Below are positions 1 through 5,646 of a stretch of 10,491 nt of DNA, in pieces. The stretch's first letter is position 1. Every line of letters starts with the position of its first letter. The DNA lies in contig CAZGXU010000059.1 of the NCBI GenBank assembly GCA_964530075.1, positions 1 to 10,491 of the forward strand, written 5' to 3'. Both the position numbers and the translations under genes were made by a program. The notes under the pieces are model-generated. The model was not told where the DNA came from, ran no database searches, and worked only from the letters and a program-made list of their open reading frames with translations. This DNA comes from JANQEA01 sp964530075. GTDB lineage: Bacteria > Bipolaricaulota > Bipolaricaulia > UBA7950 > UBA9294.

Positions 1-331
1 TGTGGATGACGACGAGGTCAAAGCCGCTCTCGGGAAGAGCGAGGTTCTCGATCCGCCCGACGAGACATCGGGCGTTGCTGTACTTCTTCAATCTCCGTGC
101 CGCAATCTCCACCATCGGAGGAGAGATGTCGACGCACGTCAACGAGCCTTTCGGCAGGCGGGGCGCCAGCCGCTCGGCGACCCCACCGCTCCCACAACCG
201 AACTCGAGAACATCCTCGTCTCCACGCAGTTCGATCGTCTCGGCGTACCGGCGGTAGGACGCGCCGAACAACCGTGGGCCGAGAATCCCGTCCATCAACA
301 CAAAGACGTACGGAGGATTCACGAAATCCAT
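1..331 (-). CDS. Class I SAM-dependent methyltransferase (partial, N-terminal part)
   Basis: The frame reads from an ATG at 331 to the window edge without a stop, giving about 110 residues of the N-terminal part. It carries the glycine-rich SAM-binding motif I (VLEFGCGSGGVAERL, about residues 42-56), then motif II with an acidic residue ending the second strand (LTCVDISPPMVEIA), and a post-II stretch ending in FDLVVIH. This is the Rossmann-fold layout of UbiE/Methyltransf_25-type enzymes. The substrate cannot be told because the C-terminal half is missing. The start at 331 has GAGGGAGG four bases upstream. An in-frame ATG at 388 also has a GGAGGA eight bases upstream and would add 19 residues, so the start is uncertain. 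It is divergent from the phosphorylase gene, with about 260 bp between the two starts. Family assignment is firm; function is open. Confidence 0.85.
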   Translation of the reverse strand, partial: MDFVNPPYVFVLMDGILGPRLFGASYRRYAETIELRGDEDVLEFGCGSGGVAERLAPRLPKGSLTCVDISPPMVEIAARRLKKYSNARCLVGRIENLALPESGFDLVVIH

Positions 332-592
332 CGGGCCTCCCTCGAAAGGAAGCGAGTGTGACGGACGAGGGCCGAATCCGCAACCCATCTCTACGCTCCT
401 CCGGCCCTCCTGACGGAGTCGATGACCCTCGTCGCTGACGATTCCGGTGACGCCGTGCGCGACTTGGGAGCCGCTCCACTCGAACGGCGATCCAAAGCTA
501 CGGAGCCCGATCGCGCAGTCCGTAGGCTGAGTAGAACTCGCGCGCCTGTGGTAGGATGGGACGACGTACGACCACGTCCGAGGAGGAGTCCC
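332..592. promoter_or_regulatory. Divergent intergenic region with a candidate promoter for the phosphorylase gene
   Basis: About 260 bp separate the divergent methyltransferase and phosphorylase genes. No coding pattern is convincing on either strand. A -10-like TAGGAT at 552-557 lies about 36 bases before the phosphorylase ATG at 593. No good TTGACA-like hexamer is found at the usual distance. AGGAGG at 581-586 is the ribosome binding site that fixes the phosphorylase start at 593 instead of the in-frame ATG at 422. The promoter call is an inference from a single hexamer. Confidence 0.35.
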
Positions 593-1294
593 ATGAGCAT
601 TCACATCGGCGCGGAGCCGGGGGAGATCGCCCCGACGATCCTCCTGCCCGGCGACCCCCGGCGAGCGCGGTTCATCGCGGAGACCCTACTGGACGAGGCC
701 GTCCGCTTCAGCGAGGTCCGCGGGATGCTCGGCTACACGGGGAGATACGCCGGTAAGCGGGTTTCGGTCATGGGAACCGGGATGGGCGTCCCGTCGATCT
801 CGGTCTACGTGAACGAGCTGATCTCTGAGTACGGGGTCAGGGCGCTGATCCGGGTCGGCACGTGCGGCGCGCTCCAGCCGGACCTGAAGGCCGGCGACGT
901 CGTCCTCGCCATGGCCGCGTCGACCGATTCGCGGATCAACCAGCTCCGGTTCGAGGGGAGGGACTTCGCGCCGACGGCCAGTTTCCCGCTCCTGCTCGAA
1001 GCGTACCGAGCCGCCACCGAGCGCGGGATGGACGTCCACGTCGGGGGGATCCTGACCTCCGACACGTTCTACGACGACGACCCCGACTGGTGGAAGAAGT
1101 GGGCCGCGCACGGCGTGCTCGCGGTCGAGATGGAAACGGCCGCGCTCTACACCCTCGCGGCGAAGTTCGATGCCGACGCCCTCTCGATTCTGACCGTCAG
1201 TGACGACCTCGCCACCGGCGAACGGGCGACCGCTGAGCAGCGGGAACGGGGCTTCACCGCGATGGCTGAGCTCGCGCTCGAGATCGCGCCGTAG
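593..1294 (+). CDS. deoD: DeoD-type (hexameric) purine nucleoside phosphorylase
   Basis: This 233-aa protein matches the E. coli DeoD type closely in length and residue numbering. It phosphorolyses purine (deoxy)nucleosides to base plus (deoxy)ribose 1-phosphate in the cytosol. Known active-site positions fall at the same numbers: His4, Gly20, Arg24, Arg43 and Arg87 for phosphate, Phe159 near the base, Met180 and Glu181 for the sugar, and the catalytic pair Asp204 and Arg217. LLPGDPRRAR and IRVGTCGA are the family signatures; Thr90 replaces the usual Ser90. The ATG at 593 is chosen because AGGAGG lies seven bases upstream and the homologous N-terminus (MSIHIGAEPG) starts there. The frame is open back to 422, but that extension has no family match. 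Downstream lie an MtnA-like isomerase and a class II aldolase, so 5'-methylthioadenosine or 5'-deoxyadenosine may be the real substrate. That substrate is inferred, since E. coli DeoD prefers ordinary purine nucleosides. Confidence 0.93.
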   Translation: MSIHIGAEPGEIAPTILLPGDPRRARFIAETLLDEAVRFSEVRGMLGYTGRYAGKRVSVMGTGMGVPSISVYVNELISEYGVRALIRVGTCGALQPDLKAGDVVLAMAASTDSRINQLRFEGRDFAPTASFPLLLEAYRAATERGMDVHVGGILTSDTFYDDDPDWWKKWAAHGVLAVEMETAALYTLAAKFDADALSILTVSDDLATGERATAEQRERGFTAMAELALEIAP

Positions 1295-1332
1295 GACCAA
1301 GGCCGCCTGGGTCTCAGTTCATCGACACGCGA

Positions 1333-1364
1333 TTGACATCGGCGCGTCACGGAGTCACTATGTT
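1333..1364 (+). promoter_or_regulatory. Candidate promoter of the first SHOCT gene
   Basis: A perfect TTGACA at 1333-1338 is followed by CACTAT at a 17-bp spacing (1356-1361), or by the better TATGTT (1359-1364) at a 20-bp spacing. The TTGACA and its flanking bases recur upstream of the second SHOCT gene (5227-5232), which supports a shared control element. The -10 hexamer is not well conserved between the copies. Confidence 0.4.
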
Positions 1365-1407
1365 CGAGAGCGATCCTCGATCAACCCCGATGGAAGGGGG
1401 GATTGAC

Positions 1408-1638
1408 ATGTGGCATATGACCTACTACGCGGGCGGAGGGCTGATGTTTTTTGGCGGATTGCTGTTGTTCGGCGGCATCATCGCGTTGATCGTGTGGTCG
1501 GTCCATCGGATCACCGATCGGAGGGACAGCGTCACGTATCATGCGAAGACCCCGCTCGACCACTTGAAGGAGCGCTACGCCCGCGGCGAGATCACCAAGG
1601 AAGAGTTCGAGCAGGTCAAGCGCGATTTGCTCTCGTAG
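1408..1638 (+). CDS. SHOCT-domain small membrane protein, copy 1
   Basis: This 76-aa protein has a short aromatic N-terminus (MWHMTYY), one glycine-rich transmembrane helix at about residues 11-31, a basic stretch (VHRITDRRD), and a C-terminal SHOCT domain (about residues 49-75; LKERYARGEITKEEFEQVK), the short two-helix module found at the ends of many bacterial membrane proteins. The cellular role is unknown; it probably anchors or oligomerises at the inner membrane with SHOCT facing the cytosol. The ATG at 1408 follows AAGGGGGG at 1394-1401 and aligns with the start of the paralogue at 5314. The longer in-frame start at 1333 would translate the promoter region and is rejected. Its paralogue shares 55 of 76 residues by hand count, with 31 of the last 34 identical. 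It lies between the phosphorylase and mtnA, but has its own promoter-like element and may be unrelated to nucleoside salvage. Confidence 0.88.
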   Translation: MWHMTYYAGGGLMFFGGLLLFGGIIALIVWSVHRITDRRDSVTYHAKTPLDHLKERYARGEITKEEFEQVKRDLLS

Positions 1639-1691
1639 GGCGGCTCAGGAGTCGCACGGCCGGGAAGGGAACGCAAAAGGAAAGGTGTGAC
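1639..1691 (+). repeat. Conserved 3' non-coding segment of the SHOCT unit, copy 1
   Basis: The 53 bases directly after the stop codon match the 53 bases after the second SHOCT gene (5545-5597) at 46 positions without a gap, by hand count. The segment ends in GGTGTGAC. No clear hairpin with a T-run is visible in it. Confidence 0.7.
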
Positions 1692-1716
1692 TCGGCTTCG
1701 CTCTCGGCTTACATGA

Positions 1717-1761
1717 CTCCCTGAGGAATTGCGGTATACGTTCCCGGAATCCACGCCCAGG
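1717..1761 (+). repeat. Dispersed intergenic repeat, copy A (GGAATTGCGGTAT type)
   Basis: CTCCCTGAGGAATTGCGG is followed by TATACG and a GGAATCC block. Related copies lie at 4331-4376 and 6401-6443. Copies A and C share the core GGAATTGCGGTAT(A/G)CG. In copy A the TATACG at 1735-1740 lies 16 bp after ATGACT (1713-1718), so this copy might also serve as a promoter for mtnA, about 75 bases upstream of its ATG. Confidence 0.55.
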
Positions 1762-1799
1762 GTCTACGACTCGCGAGGGGCGGCCGCCCCGAAAGGAGC

Positions 1800-1805
1800 T
1801 ATCAT
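1800..1805 (+). promoter_or_regulatory. -10-like hexamer directly upstream of mtnA
   Basis: TATCAT ends nine bases before the mtnA ATG at 1815. Transcription from it would begin within a few bases of the start codon. The only Shine-Dalgarno-like sequence, AAAGGAG at 1792-1798, is 16 bases from the ATG, too far for normal use. No -35 hexamer is evident. This fits a leaderless transcript, but is an inference from spacing alone. Confidence 0.35.
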
Positions 1806-1814
1806 CGGGGCGTC

Positions 1815-2873
1815 ATGATCGATCGACCCGCTCCGGTCTTCGAAGGCGAACTCGCCCCGCTCGTCTACCGCGATCGCGGCATCGACCTGCTGGACCAGAA
1901 CCGACTCCCGGAGCGGACGGCCGTTCTCCGCCTCACGACGATCGAGGAGCTGGCCGAAGCGATCCGCACGATGAAGGTTCGCGGCGCGCCGGCCATCGGG
2001 ATCGCGGCCGCGTACGGAATGGTACTGGCGGCCGACAGCGCTGGCTCCACCGTGACGAGCGAGAGCATCGAACGTGCCGCCCGGCTTCTCCGTTCGACGC
2101 GGCCGACCGCGGTGAATCTCGATTGGGCCGTCGATCGGATGTTCGGGGTCTTCGGGCGGCTCGCCGGACGCTCGCCGGAGGAGGTCCGGAAGGCTCTCCT
2201 GGCGGAGGCGCGTCGGATCCACGCCGAGGGCATCGAGGCGAACCGGCGGATCGGCCGAAACGGAGCCGTCCTCCTTCCTGAGAAAGCGCGCGTCCTGACG
2301 ATCTGCAATACCGGCGCGCTGGCGACCGGCGGCTACGGGACGGCCTACGGCGTGCTCCGGGCTGCGCACGAGGCGGGGAGGCTGGAGCTCGTCTATGCTT
2401 GCGAGACGCGGCCGCGGCTTCAGGGAGCTCGACTGACCGCGTGGGAGCTCCTGCGGGACAGGATCCCGTTCAAGCTCCTCTCCGACGGTGCCGCCGCCTA
2501 TCTGATGTCGCGTGGCGCCGTCGACGCGATCCTGGCCGGCGCCGACCGGATCGCCGCCAACGGCGACACCGCCAACAAGATCGGGACATACTCGCTCGCG
2601 GTGGCGGCGAAGCACCACGGGATCCCGATGTACATCGTCTCCCCGACGTCGACGATCGATCCAGCGACGCCTTCCGGAGCCTCGATCCCGGTCGAGGAGC
2701 GGGCCGAGGAGGAGGTCCTCGCCCTGTGCGGTGTCCGCCTCGCGCCGGAAGGAGCCACGGCCTGGAACCCGGCGTTCGACGTCACGCCGGCGGAGCTGAT
2801 CACGGCGATCGTCACGGAGACGGGCGTCCATCGCCCGCCGGTTGACTTCCGGGGACGTGGGCCGAGCCGATGA
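1815..2873 (+). CDS. mtnA: S-methyl-5-thioribose-1-phosphate / 5-deoxyribose-1-phosphate isomerase
   Basis: This 352-aa protein has the usual length for MtnA, an aldose-ketose isomerase that converts 5-methylthioribose 1-phosphate to the ribulose 1-phosphate in methionine salvage. Visible signatures are RGAPAIG at residues 56-62, CNTGALATGGYGTA starting at the catalytic Cys164, ETRPRLQGARLTAWEL at about 197-212, and GADRIAANGDTANKIGTY at 242-259 with the catalytic Asp244. MtnA often has CNAG; here it is CNTG. The related DrdI enzyme acts on 5-deoxyribose 1-phosphate, and motifs alone do not separate the two. The ATG at 1815 is the only start near the family N-terminus, although Shine-Dalgarno spacing is poor (see the -10-like hexamer at 1800). 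The stop overlaps the start of the aldolase gene by four bases (ATGA), so the two are co-transcribed and probably translationally coupled. Both reactions would act on the same sugar phosphate. Confidence 0.93.
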   Translation: MIDRPAPVFEGELAPLVYRDRGIDLLDQNRLPERTAVLRLTTIEELAEAIRTMKVRGAPAIGIAAAYGMVLAADSAGSTVTSESIERAARLLRSTRPTAVNLDWAVDRMFGVFGRLAGRSPEEVRKALLAEARRIHAEGIEANRRIGRNGAVLLPEKARVLTICNTGALATGGYGTAYGVLRAAHEAGRLELVYACETRPRLQGARLTAWELLRDRIPFKLLSDGAAAYLMSRGAVDAILAGADRIAANGDTANKIGTYSLAVAAKHHGIPMYIVSPTSTIDPATPSGASIPVEERAEEEVLALCGVRLAPEGATAWNPAFDVTPAELITAIVTETGVHRPPVDFRGRGPSR

Positions 2874-3466
2874 AAGGCGGGCGGTTGAACGAACGGCTGG
2901 CGGAGACGAGAGAGGCGGTGCGCTCGACCGCGATCGCGATGGCCGCGGCCGGACTGGCGACGGGCAGCTCGGGCAACGTCTCTCTGCGATTCGGCGATTG
3001 CGCGTTGATCACCGCGAGCGGCGTTCCCTACGCCGAACTCGGCGTCGATCACGTGATCGAGATCGACAGGAACGGGAAGCGATTGTCGGGCTGGGGCGAG
3101 CCGTCGTCCGAATGGCGGATGCACGTCGCGATCTACGCACGTCGCAGCGACGTGCACGCGATCGTCCACACCCACTCACCGATCGCCACCGCCGCGGCGA
3201 TCGCCCTTGCGACGCTGCCGGTCCTCCACGAAGAAGGGAAGATCCTGTTCGGCGACGCCCTTCCGGTTTCGGCGCATCGTCCGCCCGGAACGTGGGAGCT
3301 GGCGAACGCGGTGGTCGACGCCCTCGGCGACGGTCGGGGGAGCCTCATCGCGAAGCACGGTGCCGTCGGCGTCGGGGCGACGCTGGCAGCGGCGTTGGAG
3401 ACGGCGATCAAGATCGAGGAGGCCGCGCGGCTCTTCCTCCTCTCGCGTCAGTTCGGCCCGACGTAG
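2870..3466 (+). CDS. Class II (FucA-like) aldolase, probable 5-deoxyribulose/methylthioribulose-1-phosphate aldolase
   Basis: This 198-aa protein belongs to the zinc-dependent class II aldolase/adducin family. The FucA layout is clear: SSGNVSLR at about 33-40, TASGVPYAEL at 48-57, PSSEWRMH with catalytic Glu81, zinc ligands His100 and His102 (VHTHS) and His163 (AKHGAVGVG). The PSSEWRMH and SGVPY motifs resemble L-fuculose-phosphate aldolase more than MtnB dehydratase. Coupled to mtnA by a four-base ATGA overlap, it probably acts as Ald2/DrdA do: cleaving the ketose 1-phosphate made by the isomerase to DHAP and acetaldehyde (from 5-deoxyribose) or methylthioacetaldehyde. The substrate is inferred from this coupling. 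Alternatives are fuculose-phosphate aldolase or MtnB, but no fucose genes and no MtnC/MtnD are visible here. The ATG at 2870 is favoured by the overlap; the upstream SD is weak, as expected for coupled translation. Confidence 0.88.
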   Translation: MKGGRLNERLAETREAVRSTAIAMAAAGLATGSSGNVSLRFGDCALITASGVPYAELGVDHVIEIDRNGKRLSGWGEPSSEWRMHVAIYARRSDVHAIVHTHSPIATAAAIALATLPVLHEEGKILFGDALPVSAHRPPGTWELANAVVDALGDGRGSLIAKHGAVGVGATLAAALETAIKIEEAARLFLLSRQFGPT

Positions 3467-3696
3467 GGCGGCCAAGCATCGCACGGCTCAGGACTTGCGG
3501 ATGGCGCCGGATCCTCGCACCGAATGCGTCGGGTCCTCTTCTCAGAGCTCGGCATCGGATGCAGCATTGCCTCCGGCGCGCCACTGCGATGGAACCCAAT
3601 GCTGGATTGCCGGACCTTGCCCCACCGCTTCTTCTCCATTCCAGGGATTCGCTCAATCGAGATACGAGACGGAAGCTCTGCCCCCTGTCCCGCCGA
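3467..3696. other. Convergent intergenic region with a GCTGGATTGC-type repeat
   Basis: This 230-bp gap lies between convergent genes. The first 21 bases after the aldolase stop resemble the segment after the first SHOCT stop (GGCGGC, then TCGCACGGC). GCTGGATTGC occurs at 3601-3610, followed by CGGACC and, further on, GCTTCTTCTCC, which also follows the related copy at 7185. No good terminator hairpin or coding pattern was seen. Confidence 0.45.
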
Positions 3697-4140
3697 TCAA
3701 TCGTCGAAGCCGAAGCGACGACGTAGGTATGGCATGCATCGTTGCGCAGAACGTCCGTACAGGAGGATCGACGTTCCGGGCACAGTCGGGAACGTCAGCC
3801 GCACGCGGGGCAAGTGCGCTCCACCTCGCGATTCCGCTTCGGTCTCCGTCCATGGGATGAACAGTGGCCGATGAAAAGGGCGGAAGATCCGCATCGGTAC
3901 GACATAGAGTCCTTCGTCGCTTGCTCCAACGATCAGCGTAGCACTGTAGTTGGCAAGGCCGATTCGCGCCGAACCGAATGCCGTGACGTCCCCGCTGAAC
4001 ATGGACGTGTCGCCGAACCGGCTGGCCAGCCGCCGCCACCCGCTCACCAGCGAGACGACCCATAGGACGAAGCACCAGATCAAAACGAAGAAGACGGCGA
4101 AACCGACTGCGAAGAGGACGCCGATCTCGCTCGCGGACAT
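3697..4140 (-). CDS. Unrecognised single-helix membrane protein
   Basis: This 147-aa protein is not assigned to a named family. One strongly hydrophobic helix spans about residues 6-33 (FAVFFVLIWCFVLWVV), followed by a basic SGWRRLASRFG stretch. That predicts an outside N-terminus and a cytosolic C-terminal domain. The rest is beta-rich: NYSATLIVGASDEGLYVVP at about 64-82, FRPFHRPLFIPWTE at 86-99, then alternating hydrophobic strands. The F-HRPLFIPW-E pattern followed by strands recalls small PH-like membrane-anchored domains, but this is only an impression. The ATG at 4140 has no Shine-Dalgarno; a TAGAAT hexamer ends six bases before it (4147-4152), suggesting a leaderless message. It is followed on the same strand only by the convergent aldolase, so it is probably monocistronic. 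The coding call rests on clean amino-acid composition and the helix. Confidence 0.75.
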   Translation of the reverse strand: MSASEIGVLFAVGFAVFFVLIWCFVLWVVSLVSGWRRLASRFGDTSMFSGDVTAFGSARIGLANYSATLIVGASDEGLYVVPMRIFRPFHRPLFIPWTETEAESRGGAHLPRVRLTFPTVPGTSILLYGRSAQRCMPYLRRRFGFDD

Positions 4141-4146
4141 GACGCC

Positions 4147-4152
4147 ATTCTA
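4147..4152 (-). promoter_or_regulatory. -10-like hexamer directly upstream of the 147-aa membrane protein
   Basis: TAGAAT, five of six bases matching the TATAAT consensus, ends six bases before the ATG at 4140. Transcription would start at or next to the A of the start codon. No Shine-Dalgarno precedes the gene. No clear -35 is seen. Confidence 0.4.
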
Positions 4153-4258
4153 CCCACCCGAGCCCGCAGATCCTCCTCACCGCAGGAATCGGGCCTTGCG
4201 CTCCCTAGTCCGTCGATGCCCGTAGCATCGGATCCTGTCTCGCATCCAGAAAGGACCC

Positions 4259-4281
4259 AGAAAGGGTTACACCCTGTTTCT
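4259..4281 (-). terminator. Possible terminator hairpin downstream of the creatininase-family gene
   Basis: AGGGT and ACCCT pair across a three-base loop, extended by AGAAA/TTTCT with bulges. On the minus strand it lies about 160 bases beyond the creatininase stop. The T-run is short, so the call is weak. Confidence 0.25.
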
Positions 4282-4330
4282 TGAAGGACCCCAGCCGAGT
4301 TCCTATCGCGGCGCCGGATTCTGCTAGCTA

Positions 4331-4376
4331 CTCCCTGAGGAGCGGTGTGGTACGCTCGCGAGGTTCCCCAAGGGGC
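4331..4376 (+). repeat. Dispersed intergenic repeat, copy B
   Basis: CTCCCTGAGGAGCGGTGTGG is followed by TACGCTCGCGAGG and TTCCCCAAGGGGCA. It shares its left end (CTCCCTGAGGA) with copy A at 1717 and its right end (CCCAAGGGGCA) with copy C at 6401. Confidence 0.5.
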
Positions 4377-4411
4377 AAAAGACGAGCTGTGCCCCCATCC
4401 GTCCGATGTGA

Positions 4412-4435
4412 CCCCTTCCGATGCCCCTTCCGATG
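4412..4435 (+). repeat. Perfect 12-bp tandem repeat
   Basis: CCCCTTCCGATG occurs twice back to back, and a partial GTCCGATGTG precedes it. It ends seven bases beyond the creatininase stop. It is probably slippage-generated. Confidence 0.8.
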
Positions 4436-4442
4436 TGCTCCG

Positions 4443-5162
4443 CTATACACCGAGTTCGTCGAGCTTGGCGCCGATGAGTCGGAGCGTCCGCTCGATCCGT
4501 TCCTCTCCCTCCGCGGCCGTGCTGTCGCGAGGATCCTCGCCGAGGACGCCGAGCGGCTCTTCCGCGCGGCTCCAGGGCAGGCGAGCTAGGTCGACGGACT
4601 CGGGGCGAACCGCCATCAGGATGGACGTCTCATTGCGCCCCGCGTGGTCCGTCTGCGTCGCCCACGCTCCGGGGAAGTCCGCGGCGGAGAGAACGCGGAT
4701 TCCGTACTGCCTCTCCCATCGTTTCGCTGCGCGCCCGCACGTATCCCGCGACGGCCCGTGTCCCTCGACGACCAGGCAACGGAAGCCGACCCGCTGTGCT
4801 TGGCCGAGAATGGCCTCCATCCAGAGCACGAACAGCCCCTGCGGGACCCAGTACAAGCTTCCGGGAAGCTGCCGCGGCGGCACGACGTAGTTGTCCATCC
4901 CCACGAGCGGACGGCCGTCGTCCATCGTGATCTCGTCCGGCCCGAGCCAGAGCGGAGGAAACACGATGCCGCCGAAGCGCTCGGCGGCTCGTTCAAGGAT
5001 CGCGCTTGCCTGGATAAAGTCAGCGCCCAGTGGATTGTGCGGGCCGTGCCACTCGAGGGTGCCGAGGGGCAGATACCCGACCGGCCGCTCTCGCAAGCGT
5101 ACTTCGAACTCGTGCGGCAACAGATCGCCGTACCGAACCTTCTTGCAGTCGGTAACGTTCAC
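4443..5162 (-). CDS. Creatininase-family metal-dependent amidohydrolase
   Basis: This 239-aa protein has the creatininase (creatinine amidohydrolase/MftE/ArfB) fold signatures. The first motif, LPLGTLEWHGPHNPLGADF (residues 31-49), supplies metal ligands Glu37, His39 and Asp48. The second, VEGHGPS (around His135), replaces the usual NGHGGN. The third, DHAGRNETS with Glu178, matches the common HAG-x-x-ETS motif and provides the last metal ligand. The C-terminal GVLGEDPRDSTAAEGEER matches the family's GDP...A..G pattern. Family members open small cyclic or linear amides, or trim peptides in mycofactocin maturation; the substrate here cannot be named. The start is a GTG at 5162 with GGAGGT six bases upstream, matching the family N-terminus. 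It is divergent from the second SHOCT gene, with about 150 bp between starts. No substrate-linked neighbours are visible. Confidence 0.88.
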   Translation of the reverse strand: MNVTDCKKVRYGDLLPHEFEVRLRERPVGYLPLGTLEWHGPHNPLGADFIQASAILERAAERFGGIVFPPLWLGPDEITMDDGRPLVGMDNYVVPPRQLPGSLYWVPQGLFVLWMEAILGQAQRVGFRCLVVEGHGPSRDTCGRAAKRWERQYGIRVLSAADFPGAWATQTDHAGRNETSILMAVRPESVDLARLPWSRAEEPLGVLGEDPRDSTAAEGEERIERTLRLIGAKLDELGV

Positions 5163-5226
5163 GTTCGCACCTCCGGATCATTCACGAGAATCGCCCTCGG
5201 CCGTTGCAGGTCCGTCTCGGCGACGA

Positions 5227-5232
5227 TTGACA
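5227..5232 (+). promoter_or_regulatory. Candidate -35 element of the second SHOCT gene
   Basis: A perfect TTGACA lies 82 bases before the ATG. The surrounding GATTGACAT is identical to the sequence at 1331-1339 upstream of the first SHOCT gene. A good -10 hexamer at 16-18 bp is not evident. Confidence 0.3.
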
Positions 5233-5313
5233 TACCGCTGCTACAAGTGCGTCACGAGGTCCCCACGTTCGAGGACGACCCTCGGTCGACCCCACGGGAA
5301 AGGGGGGATCGAC

Positions 5314-5544
5314 ATGTGGTACGGATACTACTATCCCAGCGGGTGGCCTATGCTGCTCGGCGGCTTCCTGTTCTTCGGCAGCGTCATCGCGTTGATCGTG
5401 TGGGCGGTCCATCGGTTGACCGATCGAAGCGACGGCGGGACGTATCACGCGAAGACCCCGCTCGACCATCTGAAGGGCCGGTACGCCCGCGGCGAGATTA
5501 CCAAGGACGAGTTCGAGCAAATCAAGCGCGATTTGCTTTCGTAG
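5314..5544 (+). CDS. SHOCT-domain small membrane protein, copy 2
   Basis: This 76-aa protein has the same length and design as the one at 1408: an aromatic N-terminus (MWYGYYY), one transmembrane helix at about residues 11-31, a basic linker (VHRLTDRSD) and a C-terminal SHOCT domain (LKGRYARGEITKDEFEQIK). By hand count 55 of 76 residues match copy 1, and differences concentrate in the N-terminus and helix. Role is unknown; paralogues of this sort may form mixed oligomers at the membrane. The ATG at 5314 has AAGGGGGGA upstream, as in copy 1. It sits between the divergent creatininase-family gene and the convergent HNH gene, so it forms its own unit. Conserved DNA upstream and downstream shows that the whole transcription unit was duplicated, not just the coding part. 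Confidence 0.88.
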   Translation: MWYGYYYPSGWPMLLGGFLFFGSVIALIVWAVHRLTDRSDGGTYHAKTPLDHLKGRYARGEITKDEFEQIKRDLLS

Positions 5545-5597
5545 GGCAGCTCAGGAGTCACATCGCTGGGAAGGGAACGCAACAGGCAAGGTGTGAC
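5545..5597 (+). repeat. Conserved 3' non-coding segment of the SHOCT unit, copy 2
   Basis: Partner of the segment at 1639-1691: 46 of 53 bases match without gaps by hand count. Similarity stops soon after GGTGTGAC. Confidence 0.7.
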
Positions 5598-5611
5598 CTC
5601 GCTCAATTCCG

Positions 5612-5646
5612 CAGGCGATTGAATTCTGCGTCCTCGGAATCGCCTG
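5612..5646 (+). terminator. Perfect 9-bp inverted repeat downstream of SHOCT copy 2
   Basis: CAGGCGATT (5612-5620) pairs fully with AATCGCCTG (5638-5646) over a 17-base loop. No T-run follows directly. A smaller GGAG/CTCC hairpin at 5656-5671 is followed by CGTTCTTTAG and is the more terminator-like of the two. Both lie in the convergent gap before the HNH gene's stop. The inverted repeat is certain; its role as terminator is not. Confidence 0.4.

Larger units (their letters stand above)
4141..4442. other. Intergenic region with hairpins, repeat copy B and a 12-bp tandem repeat
   Basis: This 302-bp region separates two minus-strand genes. It holds a perfect 6-bp hairpin (CGATGC 4214-4219 with GCATCG 4225-4230), an imperfect hairpin at 4259-4281 around GGGT/ACCC that could end transcription from the creatininase gene, a dispersed repeat (4331-4376), and CCCCTTCCGATG twice in tandem (4412-4435). 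No coding pattern is convincing. Confidence 0.5.

Noticed and set aside
422..592. N-terminal extension of the phosphorylase to the ATG at 422
   Set aside because: The 57 extra residues have no match to the DeoD N-terminus, while AGGAGG precedes the ATG at 593.
1764..2831. Long minus-strand open frame (355 codons) opposite mtnA
   Set aside because: It lies antisense to a gene with full MtnA signatures, is very Arg/Asp-rich and has no recognisable domain; open because of high G+C.
1815..2873. eIF2B-like ribose-1,5-bisphosphate isomerase
   Set aside because: The CNTGALAT and GADRIAANGDTANKIGTY motifs and the length are typical of MtnA.
2870..3466. Methylthioribulose-1-phosphate dehydratase (MtnB)
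   Set aside because: Same superfamily, but PSSEWRMH and TASGVPY match FucA-type aldolases better, and no mtnC or mtnD is nearby. Not fully excluded.
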